Shown: positions 1 through 6,341 of the stretch, piece by piece
Layout of the letters: every line of letters starts with the position of its first letter
Position numbering within the stretch: position 1 is the stretch's first letter
Source: a virus
Strand: one strand, 5' to 3'
Virus record (IMG/VR): IMGVR_UViG_3300027980_000096
Location: 1-24,168 of that record
DNA: 24,168 nt
Notes under the pieces: generated by a model
Database searches by the model: none
What the model saw: only the letters and a program-made list of their open reading frames with translations
What the model was told of the DNA's origin: nothing
Program-made: the position numbers and the translations under genes

Positions 1-1
1 A

Positions 2-85
2 GCGAAGGATCGGTCAGGCAAACTGGACGCGTGGGAACAATGCGACCTCGGAGCGATCATTGAGAAGATTGGGGGCGCGTCGTGA
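2..85 (+). CDS. C-terminal end of an upstream gene (partial)
   Basis: An open frame enters from the left edge and ends at the TGA at 83-85, giving 27 residues that end in AIIEKIGGAS. Its stop overlaps the GTG start of the next gene (GTGA), the coupling used throughout this arm. The fragment is too short to name. In phages with DUF669-type proteins this slot is often held by a RecA/Sak4-like ATPase, but nothing visible here proves that. Confidence 0.6.
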   Translation, partial: AKDRSGKLDAWEQCDLGAIIEKIGGAS

Positions 86-468
86 ACAACATTGACCCTC
101 TTCTTGAAGAATGGATCGAACTGAAGCGTCTTGAGAAGCTGTATCAAGACAGCCGCCGCTCGATCGAGGATCAACTGATCGACGCGATTATGGTTCCGGC
201 TGATTTGGACGGCACCGTCACGCCGACCGTCAGCCAAGACTATAAAGTGAAAATCACCGGACGCATGAGCCGCAAGGTGGACAGCGACCGCGTTCAAGAG
301 ATTGCCGCAGAACACGGCATTGTTGACCAACTAAGCGTTCTGTTTCGGTGGAAGCCGGAAATCAACATGGCCGTTTGGAAGGCAACCAACCCGTCAGTTA
401 CTGACCTGCTACTCGACGGGATTACGACAAAGCCGGGTCGCCCATCATTCACCATAGAGAAGGAGTAA
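82..468 (+). CDS. Conserved phage protein of the recombination block, function unknown
   Basis: This is a 128-residue soluble protein beginning with GTG, overlapping the preceding stop by three bases (82-84 against 83-85). Residues 8-35 are rich in E, K, L and R and look helical. The C-terminal part contains RWKPEINMAVWKA followed by ITTKPGRPSFTI, a pattern I associate with small phage proteins next to ssDNA-binding and nuclease genes; this is recollection, not a search. There is no signal peptide or membrane segment. Its stop is five bases before the DUF669 gene, and that gene's AAGGAG ribosome site overlaps this stop, so the two are probably co-translated. A role as helper to the single-strand-binding protein or a recombinase is inferred from position only. 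Confidence 0.8.
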   Translation: MNNIDPLLEEWIELKRLEKLYQDSRRSIEDQLIDAIMVPADLDGTVTPTVSQDYKVKITGRMSRKVDSDRVQEIAAEHGIVDQLSVLFRWKPEINMAVWKATNPSVTDLLLDGITTKPGRPSFTIEKE

Positions 469-473
469 GCCAA

Positions 474-950
474 ATGGCTTTTATTGATTTTGACTTGAAC
501 GACGACGAATATAAAGACGAAGGCGGATCGTTTGAACCGCTTCCGGCTGGTTGGTACATGGCGAAGATTACTCAAGCCGATGTGACGCAAACCAAAGCTG
601 GCACTGGTCAATATATCAAAATGCGTTTTGATATTACCGGGCCGACGCATCAGGGGCGCGTGGTGTTCGCTAACATCAACATCAATAACCCGAACCCGAC
701 CGCCGAAAAGATTGGGCGCGGCCAACTGCGTCAGATGCGTGATGCGCTTGGCATGGGCGAACTGAAAGACACCGACCAACTTATCGGTGGTGACTTGCAG
801 ATCAAGCTGTCCGTCAAGAAAGATGAGCAGTATGGCGACGGCAACGATGTGAAGGGATTTAAGCCGCTTGGTGGCGGGTCCGTAGCGCCGCAACCAACAC
901 AGCAATCGGCTCCGGCAGGGGCTTCCGCCTCACCGCCTTGGGCAAAGTAA
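474..950 (+). CDS. DUF669-type phage single-stranded-DNA-binding protein
   Basis: This is a 158-residue protein with a compact N-terminal domain (about residues 1-120) and a low-complexity P/Q/S/A tail ending in SPPWAK. The segments FEPLPAGWYMAKI, GQYIKMRFDI and NINNPNPTAEKIG fit the DUF669 family, which accompanies phage recombinases and is thought to coat ssDNA. The conserved final residues after a flexible tail recall the protein-docking tails of SSB proteins, although this one is not acidic. AAGGAG sits just upstream of the ATG. Immediately after the stop is a terminator-like hairpin, so this gene may be expressed at a higher level than the nuclease behind it. The family assignment is by eye. 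Confidence 0.85.
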   Translation: MAFIDFDLNDDEYKDEGGSFEPLPAGWYMAKITQADVTQTKAGTGQYIKMRFDITGPTHQGRVVFANININNPNPTAEKIGRGQLRQMRDALGMGELKDTDQLIGGDLQIKLSVKKDEQYGDGNDVKGFKPLGGGSVAPQPTQQSAPAGASASPPWAK

Positions 951-956
951 AAAATG

Positions 957-983
957 GGGGCTGGTTTAAAAGCCAGCCCCTTT
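957..983 (+). terminator. Terminator-like hairpin after the ssDNA-binding gene
   Basis: GGGGCTGG (957-964) pairs perfectly with CCAGCCCC (973-980) around an eight-base loop, followed by TTTAATTT. An A-run precedes it, so it could also work from the other strand. The T-tract is short, so partial termination or RNA 3' end protection is as likely as a full stop, given that co-oriented replication genes follow. Confidence 0.65.
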
Positions 984-1013
984 AATTTCTTCAGGGAGTT
1001 GAAGGAGGCAACC

Positions 1014-2048
1014 GTGAAAATTGAACTCGACACTAATATAGTGGAATTGATTGACGAACACCATCAAAAAAACCAAGACGCGCCGCGTCCGTATTTAGGC
1101 GGCTCTGTCTTAGGCCATCCGTGCGACCGCTGGCTTTGGCTTTCGTTTCGGTGGGCTGTGGTCGAGCAATTCCCCGGTCGTATCTTGCGCTTGTTTCGGC
1201 GCGGCCATAGAGAGGAAGAAACCATCGTGGCCGATTTAAAGGCCATCGGGATCGACGTTCATTCGGATCAACGCTCCGTCCCGATGCCGAAGCATTGTGG
1301 CGGTCATATCGACGGCATTGGCGAAGGCGTACCGGGCGCGGAAAAGACGCCGCACTTGTTTGAATTTAAGACCCACTCGAAAAAGTCGTTTGACGATCTA
1401 GAAAAGAACGGACTTAAAAAATCGAAGCCGATGCACTGGTGCCAGATGCAAGTTTATATGCACGGCCTCGGCCTCAAGCGCGGGTTATATTTCGCCGTCT
1501 GCAAGGACGATGACCGAATTTACACAGAGCGCGTTGAGTACGATAAAGAGGCGGCCAAGCAATTATTGGAACGCGGAGAGAAAATTGTCAGTGCCGAGCG
1601 CATTCCTGACCCGCTATCAACAGACCCTAGTTGGTATCAATGCAAGTTCTGCCCCGCTCATAGCTTTTGCCACAAAGAACGGATGACCAAGCAAGTCAAC
1701 TGCCGCACTTGCGCTCACGCGACGCCGTGCGACGATGGGGAATGGGCATGCGCGAGATGGGACAGCAAAGGCATTCCGGTCGATTATCAGCGCACCGGAT
1801 GCGATAGCCATGTGTTGCATCCTGACCTTGTGCCGTGGTCGATGAAGGATAGCGGATCTCCCTACGAAGCTGTTTACGAGATAAACGGCGTTGACGTTCG
1901 CAACGGAGAAGGTGACGCGCACGTTTTTACTTCGCAGGAGTTAATCGCTGGGGGCGAGGCTTGCGCCCATGAATTAGTCGGGGCGGTTAAGGAGACTTTT
2001 CCCAAGGCGACAGTGAAAGAAGTCAGAACGATTGAGGAGACTTTTTGA
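1014..2048 (+). CDS. PD-(D/E)XK nuclease with Cas4/AddB-like Fe-S cysteines
   Basis: The likely start is the GTG at 1014, preceded by AAGGAGG, giving 344 residues. An upstream in-frame ATG at 954 lies directly against the terminator-like hairpin and lacks a ribosome site. Nuclease motifs are visible: D100 in GHIDG, E117 and K119 in LFEFKTH, and Q144 in the following helix (QMQVYMH). The cysteines C37 and C210-x2-C213-x5-C219 match the four-cysteine iron-sulfur arrangement of Cas4, AddB and related RecB-type nucleases. A further cysteine group (C230, C233, C239, C246, C263) follows and may bind zinc. Known relatives are 5'-3' or end-processing exonucleases. Between an ssDNA-binding protein and a helicase, this one probably resects phage DNA ends for recombination or replication. 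Confidence 0.88.
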   Translation: MKIELDTNIVELIDEHHQKNQDAPRPYLGGSVLGHPCDRWLWLSFRWAVVEQFPGRILRLFRRGHREEETIVADLKAIGIDVHSDQRSVPMPKHCGGHIDGIGEGVPGAEKTPHLFEFKTHSKKSFDDLEKNGLKKSKPMHWCQMQVYMHGLGLKRGLYFAVCKDDDRIYTERVEYDKEAAKQLLERGEKIVSAERIPDPLSTDPSWYQCKFCPAHSFCHKERMTKQVNCRTCAHATPCDDGEWACARWDSKGIPVDYQRTGCDSHVLHPDLVPWSMKDSGSPYEAVYEINGVDVRNGEGDAHVFTSQELIAGGEACAHELVGAVKETFPKATVKEVRTIEETF

Positions 2049-3625
2049 TGCTCCGTGATTATCAGCAAAGGACAATCAATGACCTATATTCGTGGCTTGG
2101 TACAAACAGCGGCCATCCTTGTTTGGTGCTTCCAACAGGATCGGGGAAGTCGCATATTGTGGCGGCGTTATGTAAGGATGCGGTTCAGAATTGGCCTGAA
2201 ACGACTATTCTCATGCTTACGCACGTCAAGGAACTTATCGAGCAGAACGCTCAAAAAATGCGTGAGCATTGGCCGAACGCGCCTCTCGGCATTTATTCGT
2301 CTGGTTTGCGGTCGAAGAGATTAGATCAAATCACGTTCGCCGGGATTCAATCTATACGCAACAAGGCGGCGCTGATCGGTCACGTTGATTTGGTTATCAT
2401 TGACGAGTGCCATCTTGTTTCTCACAAGCAAGAAGGCGGATATCGAACGATGATTGACGAGTTGATGCATATCAACTCCAAACTGCGCGTTATAGGGCTG
2501 ACGGCCACGCCTTACAGATTGGGACACGGACTAATCACCGACGCCCCGGCGTTATTTGCCGATCTAATTGAACCGGTCAGCATCGAGGAGTTGATCTACA
2601 AAGGCTACCTAGCGCCGCTACGGTCCAAGGTGACGGACCTGACGCTATCGACCGAGGGCGTTCATAAGCGCGGCGGCGAGTATATCGAGTCCGAACTACA
2701 AAAAGCTGTCGATACCGTCAGCCAAAACGTGAAGATCGTGCGCGAAACGATTAGATTGGCTGGCGACCGAAAGGCGTGGTTGTTCTTCTGTACTGGCGTC
2801 GATCATGCCTATCACATTCGAGACGAGTTGCGAGAGCAGGGCGTAACCGCCGAAACGATAACGGGCAAAACGCCAGCCGCCGAGCGCGACGATATTATTC
2901 AGAGGTTTAAGTCTGGCGATATTAGAGCGCTGACGAATGCGAACGTCCTAACAACCGGCTTTGATTATCCCGACATTGACTTGCTTGTTATGGCAAGGCC
3001 GACCGCCAGCGTGTCGCTATATGTCCAAATGGCTGGGCGCGGAATGCGGCCAAAGAGCCATACCGATCATTGCCTTGTTTTGGACTTCGCCGGAGTCGTT
3101 CAATCTCACGGACCTATTACGGCTGTCGATCCCGGTCGCAAATCAGGCGAAGGCGATGCGCCGGTAAAGGTCTGCGAAAATTGCGATGAGCTGGTTCACA
3201 TATCAGCGAAGGAATGCCCTTCTTGCGGTGAGCCGTTTCCAGAGCCGGAGTTTAAGGACGATGGCGCGAAGCTGCACAATGACGATATTATGGGCCTAGA
3301 CGCGCTGGAAATGAACGTGTCTAGCTGGTCGTGGCGCAAGCATATCAGCCGGTCGAGCGGCAAGGAAATGGTCGCTGTGTCTTATTACGGGACGCTGACG
3401 GACGATCCCATTATTGAGTATTTGCCGATCACTCACGAGGGATACGCGGGTCAGAAGGCACTTCGTATTCTTGGAATGATAGCTAATGCTGCTGGCGTCG
3501 ATACGAACGATGCGTCTGGTATTGAGGATTTGACTTGGCTAATGAATGCCGGAAAGCCGCCAAGCATTCTTAAATACAAACGCGACGGAAAGTTTTATCG
3601 GGTACTGTCGAGGGATTGGGAATGA
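2048..3625 (+). CDS. SF2 DEAD/DEAH-type helicase with C-terminal zinc ribbon
   Basis: This is a 525-residue ATP-dependent helicase. The ATG at 2048 overlaps the previous TGA (TGATG) and has GAGGAG upstream; an in-frame TTG at 2045 is less likely. Motifs appear in order: LRDYQ near residue 2, Walker A PTGSGKS (29-35), DECH (119-122), LTATP (151-155), TTGFD (302-306) and QMAGRGMRP (327-335). CENC (376-379) and CPSC (390-393) form a zinc ribbon, and about 125 further residues follow. This architecture is common in phage helicases resembling UvsW, RadD or SSL2, which remodel branched DNA or unwind origins. No primase or polymerase is present in the window, so whether it is the main replicative helicase cannot be decided. 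Confidence 0.93.
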   Translation: MLRDYQQRTINDLYSWLGTNSGHPCLVLPTGSGKSHIVAALCKDAVQNWPETTILMLTHVKELIEQNAQKMREHWPNAPLGIYSSGLRSKRLDQITFAGIQSIRNKAALIGHVDLVIIDECHLVSHKQEGGYRTMIDELMHINSKLRVIGLTATPYRLGHGLITDAPALFADLIEPVSIEELIYKGYLAPLRSKVTDLTLSTEGVHKRGGEYIESELQKAVDTVSQNVKIVRETIRLAGDRKAWLFFCTGVDHAYHIRDELREQGVTAETITGKTPAAERDDIIQRFKSGDIRALTNANVLTTGFDYPDIDLLVMARPTASVSLYVQMAGRGMRPKSHTDHCLVLDFAGVVQSHGPITAVDPGRKSGEGDAPVKVCENCDELVHISAKECPSCGEPFPEPEFKDDGAKLHNDDIMGLDALEMNVSSWSWRKHISRSSGKEMVAVSYYGTLTDDPIIEYLPITHEGYAGQKALRILGMIANAAGVDTNDASGIEDLTWLMNAGKPPSILKYKRDGKFYRVLSRDWE

Positions 3626-3963
3626 AATCAGAGCACGAAGAACAACGCGAACTGGTTAAATGGTTTAGGCAGACATATCGCGGCGTGAAGATATACGCCA
3701 TTCCGAACGGCGGCTATCGCGGGAAGGCGGCTGCGGGACGGCTCAAGGCCGAAGGCGTCTTAAAAGGCGTTTCCGATTTGCACGTTCCGGCATGGAACCT
3801 ATGGATTGAAATGAAACGAGAGAAAGGCGGTCGGCTTTCGCCAGATCAAAAAGCGTGGGGCGAATACGTCGAGGCGATAGGCCACGCATTTATCGTCGGA
3901 AACGGGTTTGAGGATGCCCGAAAAAAAATTGAGTTGATGGTCGATAATGGGTTTACAAGTTAA
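3622..3963 (+). CDS. VRR-NUC domain nuclease
   Basis: This is a 113-residue stand-alone VRR-NUC protein. The ATG at 3622 overlaps the helicase stop (ATGA); a TTG at 3616 is less likely. The family pattern is visible: E6/E7 in the first helix, IPNGG (27-31), the acidic D52 in GVSDL, the E63-x-K65 pair in WIEMKRE, and Q76 in LSPDQ. This is the catalytic core of the PD-(D/E)XK superfamily. Stand-alone phage VRR-NUC proteins are reported to cut Holliday junctions or flaps. Translational coupling to the helicase suggests that they act together on branched replication intermediates. Confidence 0.92.
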   Translation: MKSEHEEQRELVKWFRQTYRGVKIYAIPNGGYRGKAAAGRLKAEGVLKGVSDLHVPAWNLWIEMKREKGGRLSPDQKAWGEYVEAIGHAFIVGNGFEDARKKIELMVDNGFTS

Positions 3964-3980
3964 GCCAGCTTATATATATT
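3952..3980 (+). promoter_or_regulatory. Sigma70-like promoter for the small-gene cluster
   Basis: TTTACA (3952-3957) and TATATT (3975-3980) are separated by exactly 17 bases, and each hexamer matches its consensus at five of six positions. Transcription would start near 3987, about 28 bases before the first small gene. The -35 lies inside the end of the nuclease gene. The surrounding bases are notably AT-rich compared with the neighbours. Confidence 0.6.
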
Positions 3981-4014
3981 TACATCATCAACAACGCAAA
4001 CAGGAGTTACACCG

Positions 4015-4230
4015 ATGAACATTCAATTAAAAACTAAACGCCTTTTCCCCGGCTTGTATCAGGTGATTGACAGCCGACACGATGTTGAGGCTTTCGGCGG
4101 TGAAATCTTTATTACGAAATGCGGCGATGGTGCTGGATGGGAAGCCTCGTGCAGTGATAGCCACTTTACCACAAAAGCTGACGCCATGTATGCGGTCGAG
4201 GCTTTCTTAGAAGAAGCAGCGGCGCAATAA
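4015..4230 (+). CDS. Small phage protein, unknown function (first of the small-gene cluster)
   Basis: This is a 71-residue protein with AGGAG nine bases before the ATG. The N-terminal two thirds look beta-rich (FPGLYQVID, GGEIFITKC, GAGWEAS) and the end is a helix, ADAMYAVEAFLEEAAAQ. There is no membrane segment. The next gene has the same outline (short beta part with an aromatic W/C patch, then a helix ending in AxAQ), and the two share a nearly identical 29-base sequence across their stop codons, so they may be diverged duplicates. I do not recognise a family. As the first gene behind a sigma70-like promoter it is probably expressed early. Confidence 0.75.
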   Translation: MNIQLKTKRLFPGLYQVIDSRHDVEAFGGEIFITKCGDGAGWEASCSDSHFTTKADAMYAVEAFLEEAAAQ

Positions 4231-4244
4231 GCGCCCTGCCGGGA
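4216..4244 (+). repeat. Stop-codon hairpin repeat, copy 1
   Basis: A 29-base element matches 4409-4437 at 27 positions and spans the TAA of this gene. GCAG-GGCGC pairs with GCGCC-CTGC around an AATAA loop, with one bulged base, so the stop codon lies in the hairpin loop. The element ends just before the ribosome site of the following gene. Confidence 0.7.
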
Positions 4245-4255
4245 GGGAGTTACTG

Positions 4256-4423
4256 ATGAAGGTTTACACAGACATCGACGGCTTTGAATATTGGTACGAC
4301 CGCCTATATCGCTGTTGGTTTGCAGCGCGTGTTGACGCCGACGGCAACCTCGGCCCGACGGTGGACGCTTACACGAAGCGAGACATTGTAGAGTTTTGTA
4401 AGGAACAGGCAGTGGCGCAATAA
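4256..4423 (+). CDS. Small phage protein of 55 residues, unknown function
   Basis: A 55-residue frame has a strong GGGAGGGAG ribosome site upstream of the ATG. It begins MKVYTDIDGFEYWYDR, is rich in aromatic residues (six Y, three W, four F or more), and ends in a helix, KRDIVEFCKEQAVAQ. It lacks signal peptides and membrane segments. The stop sits inside the second copy of the hairpin repeat shared with the previous gene. The spacing, ribosome site and shared repeat support it as a real gene despite its length. Function unknown; it may be a paralogue of the preceding protein. Confidence 0.7.
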   Translation: MKVYTDIDGFEYWYDRLYRCWFAARVDADGNLGPTVDAYTKRDIVEFCKEQAVAQ

Positions 4424-4437
4424 GCGCACTGCCGGGA
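4409..4437 (+). repeat. Stop-codon hairpin repeat, copy 2
   Basis: This copy differs from copy 1 at two positions (C to T and C to A). Pairing survives in a shifted register: GCAGTG-CGC against GCG-CACTGC around AATAA, again nine pairs with one bulged base. It again encloses the TAA and is followed by the next ribosome site (GGAAAGGAG). Confidence 0.7.
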
Positions 4438-4451
4438 AAGGAGAAAAACCA

Positions 4452-4631
4452 ATGAACAAATCAATTCAAAACATTTTTAACAGACGCAAGCCGAAACGCA
4501 GTGGCTTGTACGTTGAGACTTTGCGCGGCCAGATCGACCGCAACGAGATTGACTTTCCGCAAGCCGTGGACTTCTTGGTTGAACACGGCATTCACGAACT
4601 CAAAGCAATAAGGATGCTTGGCAATGGTTGA
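4452..4631 (+). CDS. Small basic phage protein of 59 residues, unknown function
   Basis: AAAGGAG precedes the ATG. The first 17 residues are strongly basic (FNRRKPKR), which could bind nucleic acid. The rest is predicted helical, with GQIDRNEIDFPQAVDFLVE followed by HGIHELKAIRML, resembling a two-helix module. There is no membrane segment. Its final eight bases overlap the start of the next gene. I do not recognise the family. The coupling and clean ribosome site argue for a real gene. Confidence 0.68.
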   Translation: MNKSIQNIFNRRKPKRSGLYVETLRGQIDRNEIDFPQAVDFLVEHGIHELKAIRMLGNG

Positions 4632-4836
4632 GGTAACTAACGAACAAGCGTGGCGCATGGTGTCAGAGGCATTTGAAGGTTGCGCCGAGGAATGCCATGA
4701 GTGTCCGTATTACGGATACGAATGGGCGAGTGATACAGGAGCGGATAGCTGGTGCGAACTTGGAACGGTTACCGGGCATGACCCGCAGTGGTGCGCGGCA
4801 TACGACAGGATCAAAGGGGAGGTGGAAGATGAATAA
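4624..4836 (+). CDS. Cys-rich small phage protein, unknown function
   Basis: This is a 70-residue acidic protein. The ATG at 4624, with AAGGA upstream, is preferred over an in-frame TTG at 4618. It has five cysteines: CAEECHEC early in the chain, a WCEL segment, and DPQWCAAYD near the end. Together with nearby W, H and D residues these suggest a metal site. The start overlaps the previous gene by eight bases and the end overlaps the next start by eight bases, a run of coupled genes. Family unknown; a small zinc-binding protein is an inference from the cysteines. Confidence 0.72.
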   Translation: MVEVTNEQAWRMVSEAFEGCAEECHECPYYGYEWASDTGADSWCELGTVTGHDPQWCAAYDRIKGEVEDE

Positions 4837-4969
4837 CTTCATCGCCGGAATTGCCATTGCGTTTACTATTGCTTTTGTGTTTTGGATCGCCGCTTTCGAC
4901 GCCATCGACCGTCACATGGTCGAGTATCAAGAATGCGGCTATCCGTGCAAGGTGAGCGAACATGACTAA
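4829..4969 (+). CDS. Single-TM membrane peptide of 46 residues
   Basis: The ATG at 4829 is preceded by GGGGAGG. A longer in-frame opening upstream runs antiphase through the previous gene and has no ribosome site. The protein has a short N-terminus, one hydrophobic helix (about residues 4-23, FIAGIAIAFTIAFVFWIAAF), and a charged tail containing two cysteines (C36 and C40). The topology is probably N-in or signal-anchor in the inner membrane. It overlaps both neighbours by eight bases. Possible roles include superinfection exclusion or inhibition of a host membrane process; the sequence does not decide. Confidence 0.65.
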   Translation: MNNFIAGIAIAFTIAFVFWIAAFDAIDRHMVEYQECGYPCKVSEHD

Positions 4970-5198
4970 GTGGAACGGATCAGGGATGGTCGCGCTGTCG
5001 AAAGAAAAGCGTAAGAAGATTGGTGAGCGTGAAGCCAAGCGCAGCCAAGAACGCAACTCAGGTTGGCCTCCATCTTCGGCGAAACTCGGTGATCCTGATT
5101 ACCATGAAAAGTGCAACGCGGAGTTTAACCGCCGCGTGGCAGCGAGTAAGGCACGGCGCGGCATTGTCGATAACTTAGATAAAAAGTTGGAGTGTTGA
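4962..5198 (+). CDS. Small highly basic phage protein, unknown function
   Basis: This is a 78-residue protein overlapping the TM peptide by eight bases. It is very rich in K and R: LSKEKRKKIGEREAKRSQER near the start, then RRVAASKARRG toward the end. It is hydrophilic throughout, with little hydrophobic core, and probably helical. Such composition suggests binding to nucleic acid or a ribonucleoprotein, but no named domain is visible. Its TGA overlaps the next ATG (TGATG). Confidence 0.7.
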   Translation: MTKWNGSGMVALSKEKRKKIGEREAKRSQERNSGWPPSSAKLGDPDYHEKCNAEFNRRVAASKARRGIVDNLDKKLEC

Positions 5199-5392
5199 TG
5201 ACATTATCAGAAATCCTCGACCAACTCTGCGACGAAGATGGTCGCCCTGCATGCGAGATTGCGGAAGCGGCTAACATTTCCGTACAGCTTTTGAGCAAGT
5301 ACCGCCAGCCGCATAACCAGCAGCCGTGGGCTAGGCTTGAGAAGGTGCTGGCCGCGCTTGGCTACGAATTGGAGGTAGTTATTAAGAAATGA
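5198..5392 (+). CDS. HTH (XRE/Cro-like) small DNA-binding protein
   Basis: This 64-residue protein starts at the ATG at 5198 (TGATG coupling); GTG and TTG codons just upstream in frame are less likely. Residues 15-58 read as an XRE-type helix-turn-helix: CEIAEAANISVQLLSKYR would be helices 2 and 3, and WARLEKVLAALGYELEVV matches the closing helices seen in Cro/C1-like repressors. It probably binds DNA as a regulator within the early region. No operator-like palindrome is obvious at the 3952-3980 promoter, so its target is unknown. It overlaps the next gene by four bases. Confidence 0.75.
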   Translation: MTLSEILDQLCDEDGRPACEIAEAANISVQLLSKYRQPHNQQPWARLEKVLAALGYELEVVIKK

Positions 5393-5559
5393 AGTGTGAA
5401 AAATGCGCCGACATGATCGAACAACAAGCGGCTGAGATTGATAGGCTCCGTGATCGCCTTGAAAAGATTGAGGCACAAGCAACCGAAGGCGTTGTATGGG
5501 GATGGGTGTGCATCCCAGCCGTCGAGTGGGAAGCAATTACGTCCGACACTTGCACGTAA
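5389..5559 (+). CDS. Small coiled-coil protein with CxxC, 56 residues
   Basis: The ATG at 5389 overlaps the stop of the HTH gene (ATGA). GGAGG lies 13 bases upstream, slightly long but acceptable with coupling. The N-terminus carries CEKC, followed by a strongly helical stretch (IEQQAAEIDRLRDRLEKIEA) with a heptad look, then an aromatic tail (WGWVCIPAVEW). This could be a small dimer with a metal-binding or redox CxxC. No family recognised. Confidence 0.65.
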   Translation: MKCEKCADMIEQQAAEIDRLRDRLEKIEAQATEGVVWGWVCIPAVEWEAITSDTCT

Positions 5560-5570
5560 GGAGATGAATG

Positions 5571-5825
5571 ATGCTTGACCATTGGCGCGTAAAAACAGAA
5601 GTCACGTTTTGGAGCGGGAAAAAGAGCCGACGCACCATCGATATAAAGAACCACTTTTGCAGTCGATGGGATGCACAATCACTGGCACGTATTTCTCTAC
5701 ATGCGGAACATAAGCGTCGGGGCGGTTATATAAAAATCGCCAAAACATTCATTGACCTTCCAGAGCGTGTGCCGACCGGAACGGTTACTAATTATTATAA
5801 AAACTTGAATGGGGAGATTGAGTGA
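5571..5825 (+). CDS. Small phage protein, unknown function
   Basis: This is an 84-residue basic protein. Two consecutive ATGs (5568, 5571) follow AAGGAG; the second has the better seven-base spacing. The chain mixes short beta-like segments (WRVKTEVTFWSG, GYIKIAKTFIDL) with a helix around residues 35-47. It carries no membrane segment, signal or cysteine pair. Family and function not recognised; it belongs to the same coupled cluster. Confidence 0.68.
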   Translation: MLDHWRVKTEVTFWSGKKSRRTIDIKNHFCSRWDAQSLARISLHAEHKRRGGYIKIAKTFIDLPERVPTGTVTNYYKNLNGEIE

Positions 5826-5848
5826 TGAAAATAGCTGACGAGGATTAA
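5825..5848 (+). other. Seven-codon mini-ORF between two small genes
   Basis: ATG at 5825 overlaps the preceding TGA by one base and reads seven codons (MKIADED) to a TAA, ending three bases before the next ATG. The ribosome site for the next gene lies inside it. It may be a coupling leader that carries ribosomes onto the next start, or chance. Confidence 0.3.
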
Positions 5849-5851
5849 ACG

Positions 5852-6043
5852 ATGCCACAGATAGCACAGATTAAAGAGATAGACGGCGAGGTTTGGGTGC
5901 GAGTTGGTGTGCCGGGTGACTTCCCTTCGGGCATCACTCTGTGGACGCCGGAAGAAGTAGAGGCGGTGAAGCGTGACGCTGTTAACGCTTATATCTATGA
6001 GCAGCGAAAAGTTACAGAGGGCGAGGGGCTTGATGATGAGTGA
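5852..6043 (+). CDS. Small acidic phage protein, unknown function
   Basis: This is a 63-residue protein with GAGG about nine bases before the ATG. The first half looks beta-rich (IAQIKEIDGEVWVRVGVP), the middle has a TPEEVEAVKRDAVNAYIYE helix, and the tail is acidic. It is soluble with no cysteine. It overlaps the next gene by eight bases. Unnamed; typical of accessory phage genes. Confidence 0.7.
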   Translation: MPQIAQIKEIDGEVWVRVGVPGDFPSGITLWTPEEVEAVKRDAVNAYIYEQRKVTEGEGLDDE

Positions 6044-6341
6044 CAAGACACTTCAAGAACGGTTGCGTGAGCCTGATTGGTGGATGGACGACACTCTTAA
6101 CGAAGAATCAGCCAACGCCATTGACGCTAAAGACAAGCTTATTGCTGAGTTGGAAACGCGCATCAAACGGTGGGACAGTATTAACCGTAGCATCGCGGAT
6201 CAACGCGACGAACTGGCGTCGGCTTTGCGGGAAGTTGCCGAATCTCACTTTGATTTATCACTCCACAAACAGCATGACACGCTTTCATATCTAAAACACA
6301 CAGCACAAAAAGCCCTCGCCAAGTTGGATGGAGATGCATGA
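6036..6341 (+). CDS. Coiled-coil phage protein, unknown function
   Basis: The start is taken at the ATG at 6036, seven bases after AGGGG; the adjacent ATG at 6033 is possible, while the much longer open frame upstream only shadows the previous gene. The 101 residues are almost all helical. DAKDKLIAELETRIKRWDSI and the following DQRDELASALREVAES have heptad spacing suited to a coiled coil. The end, LKHTAQKALAKLDGDA, continues the helix. Proteins of this kind are frequent among phage ea-like accessory genes. Function unknown. Confidence 0.75.
   Translation: MSDKTLQERLREPDWWMDDTLNEESANAIDAKDKLIAELETRIKRWDSINRSIADQRDELASALREVAESHFDLSLHKQHDTLSYLKHTAQKALAKLDGDA

Noticed and set aside
294-905. A 203-codon - strand frame opposite the ssDNA-binding gene
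   Set aside because: It lies antisense to two well-supported genes with ribosome sites and shows no recognisable motif.
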